A stretch of DNA of 64,000 nt, from the NCBI RefSeq assembly GCF_900102495.1, contig NZ_FMVQ01000006.1:62001-126000 (forward strand). The letters are read 5' to 3'. Below, piece after piece: positions 63,162 to 64,000 of the stretch. This stretch comes from Nitrosospira sp. Nl5 (GTDB taxonomy: Bacteria; Pseudomonadota; Gammaproteobacteria; Burkholderiales; Nitrosomonadaceae). Every line of letters begins with the position of its first letter. Position 1 is the stretch's first letter. The translations under genes were made by a program, and so were the position numbers. Below the pieces are notes generated by a model. The model had not been told where the DNA came from. It saw only the letters and a list, made by a program, of their open reading frames with translations, and did not search any database.

Positions 63162-64000
63162 CTAACTGCAATACCCATTATCCTGAAACCACGCCATCGC
63201 ATCCTCAAGTGCTTCTGCCGCGGGTCGATATCGATAACCCAACTCGCGTACGGCCTTATCGCTGGAATAAAACATCTTCTTTTTTGCCATTCGCAGACTA
63301 TCCACGGTTGCGCGCGGCTCCACATTCGTGACCGTGGCAACTTTTTCCATCAACCAGGCAGCGGGTAAAATCAATTTGACAGGGAGATTAAAACGCTTTA
63401 TCTGTTTGCCGCTAATTTCATCTATTGTCTGAAGTATTTGCAACAAGGTCATATCCTCCCCGCCAAGGATATACCGCTCTCCTGGTTTCCCATGTTCGTA
63501 GGCCAGCAGATGACCATAGGCAATATCGTCGGCATGCGCAACGTTCAAACCCGTATTCACATAGGCCGGCATGCGGCCGCATAAGGTGTCGAGCACGATG
63601 CGCCCAGTCGGTGTAGGCTTGATATCGCGTGGCCCGATCGGGGTGGACGGATTGACGATAACCAGCGGCAGCTTATGCTCATCGGTGATTTGCCGGACAA
63701 TCTGTTCCGCCATGAACTTTGATCGTTTATAGTGCCCGGTCATTGATATAAGGCTGGAAGGGGTGTCTTCATTGGCGGGAACGCCATTCGAATTCGCTCC
63801 CAGAGTTGCCACGCTGCTGGTGTATATCATGCGTTTCATGCCAGCTTCGGCTGCGGCAAGTATCAACGCCTCCGTCCCTTTAACATTAATGTCATACATG
63901 GTTTCAGGGTTCGGCACCCAGAGACGATAATCCGCGGCAACATGAAATAAATTATCGCAACCGCTCACCGCTGCTTTCAATGACTGCACAGAACGCAAAT
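63162..64000 (-). CDS. hpnA: Hopanoid-associated sugar epimerase HpnA, 5' partial
   Basis: About 279 codons are visible; the N-terminal Rossmann glycine motif lies beyond the right edge. Seen: CDNLFHVAADYRLWVPNPET, MYDINVKGTEALI, the catalytic Y-x3-K in GHYKRSKFMAEQIV, NPSTPIGPRDIKPTPTGRIV and NVAHADDIAYGHLLAYE. These phrases are typical of HpnA, an extended SDR protein in hopanoid gene clusters. Its product is probably a modified hopanoid side-chain sugar. No other hpn gene is inside the window. Confidence 0.9.
   Translation of the reverse strand, partial: LRSVQSLKAAVSGCDNLFHVAADYRLWVPNPETMYDINVKGTEALILAAAEAGMKRMIYTSSVATLGANSNGVPANEDTPSSLISMTGHYKRSKFMAEQIVRQITDEHKLPLVIVNPSTPIGPRDIKPTPTGRIVLDTLCGRMPAYVNTGLNVAHADDIAYGHLLAYEHGKPGERYILGGEDMTLLQILQTIDEISGKQIKRFNLPVKLILPAAWLMEKVATVTNVEPRATVDSLRMAKKKMFYSSDKAVRELGYRYRPAAEALEDAMAWFQDNGYCS

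Overview
The window looks like chromosome of a betaproteobacterial ammonia oxidiser, most likely Nitrosospira or a close Nitrosomonadaceae relative. This is inferred from gene content, not from a marker gene. It carries a sucrose synthase / sucrose-phosphate synthase / fructokinase operon, a hopanoid epimerase (hpnA), a large copper-handling operon with c-type cytochromes, relics of a cyanophycin locus, and typical betaproteobacterial housekeeping neighbourhoods (grpE-dnaK-dnaJ, phoBR, clpSA, prfB-lysS, purB-mnmA). No amo, hao or rRNA genes are present, so the assignment stays provisional.

Layout. 1-3340: a large multidomain ORF of unknown function, cut by the left edge, then about 700 bp of AT-richer non-coding DNA ending at the 3' side of a tRNA-Ser(UGA) gene; it may be the end of an island. 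3567-9924: yccA, rlmD, a PolB-like exonuclease, cysM, comEA, ssb and yajR. 9991-17959: uvrA, glycerate kinase, phoB, phoR, a Nudix hydrolase and murI. 18130-23542: dnaJ, dnaK and grpE, read leftward from a sigma32-like promoter, then purB. 23684-30869: a YibF-type GST, mnmA, a NudJ-type Nudix, icd, a cold-shock protein, clpS and clpA. 30949-42423 is accessory DNA: dodecin, a decayed cyanophycin gene pair (cphA fragment joined to an ABC transporter), an ovothiol pair (ovoA-ovoB), a DUF3047 protein, an Slp-type lipoprotein, a conserved hypothetical, a lone TIR-like protein, a RidA protein, a 178-bp nested inverted-repeat element and a small secreted protein. 42424-47876: the overlapping sucrose operon. 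48106-51102: ubiE, DUF971, an FAD oxidoreductase and a DUF1269-like membrane protein. 51570-56397: glutathione-dependent formaldehyde oxidation (adhC, fghA), prfB with its programmed frameshift, and lysS. 56569-62728: a leftward copper operon (HMA-SafE, copA, copZ, csoR, two cytochromes c) with a CsoR-type operator inside its promoter spacer. 63162-64000: hpnA, cut by the right edge.

Several genes form working units. The frk-sps-sus genes overlap and should make and recycle sucrose, probably as compatible solute or reserve. OvoA and OvoB should make ovothiol A. adhC and fghA convert S-hydroxymethylglutathione to formate and glutathione. The copper operon senses, chaperones and exports copper, with secreted cytochromes appended. 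The strongest less-ordinary signals are the ovothiol pair, the fused cyanophycin relic, the nested inverted-repeat element, the solitary TIR protein, the left-edge TPR/Gre-like/PIN-like protein and the copper promoter layout. I did not find a clearly new multi-gene system, CRISPR array or intact insertion sequence.
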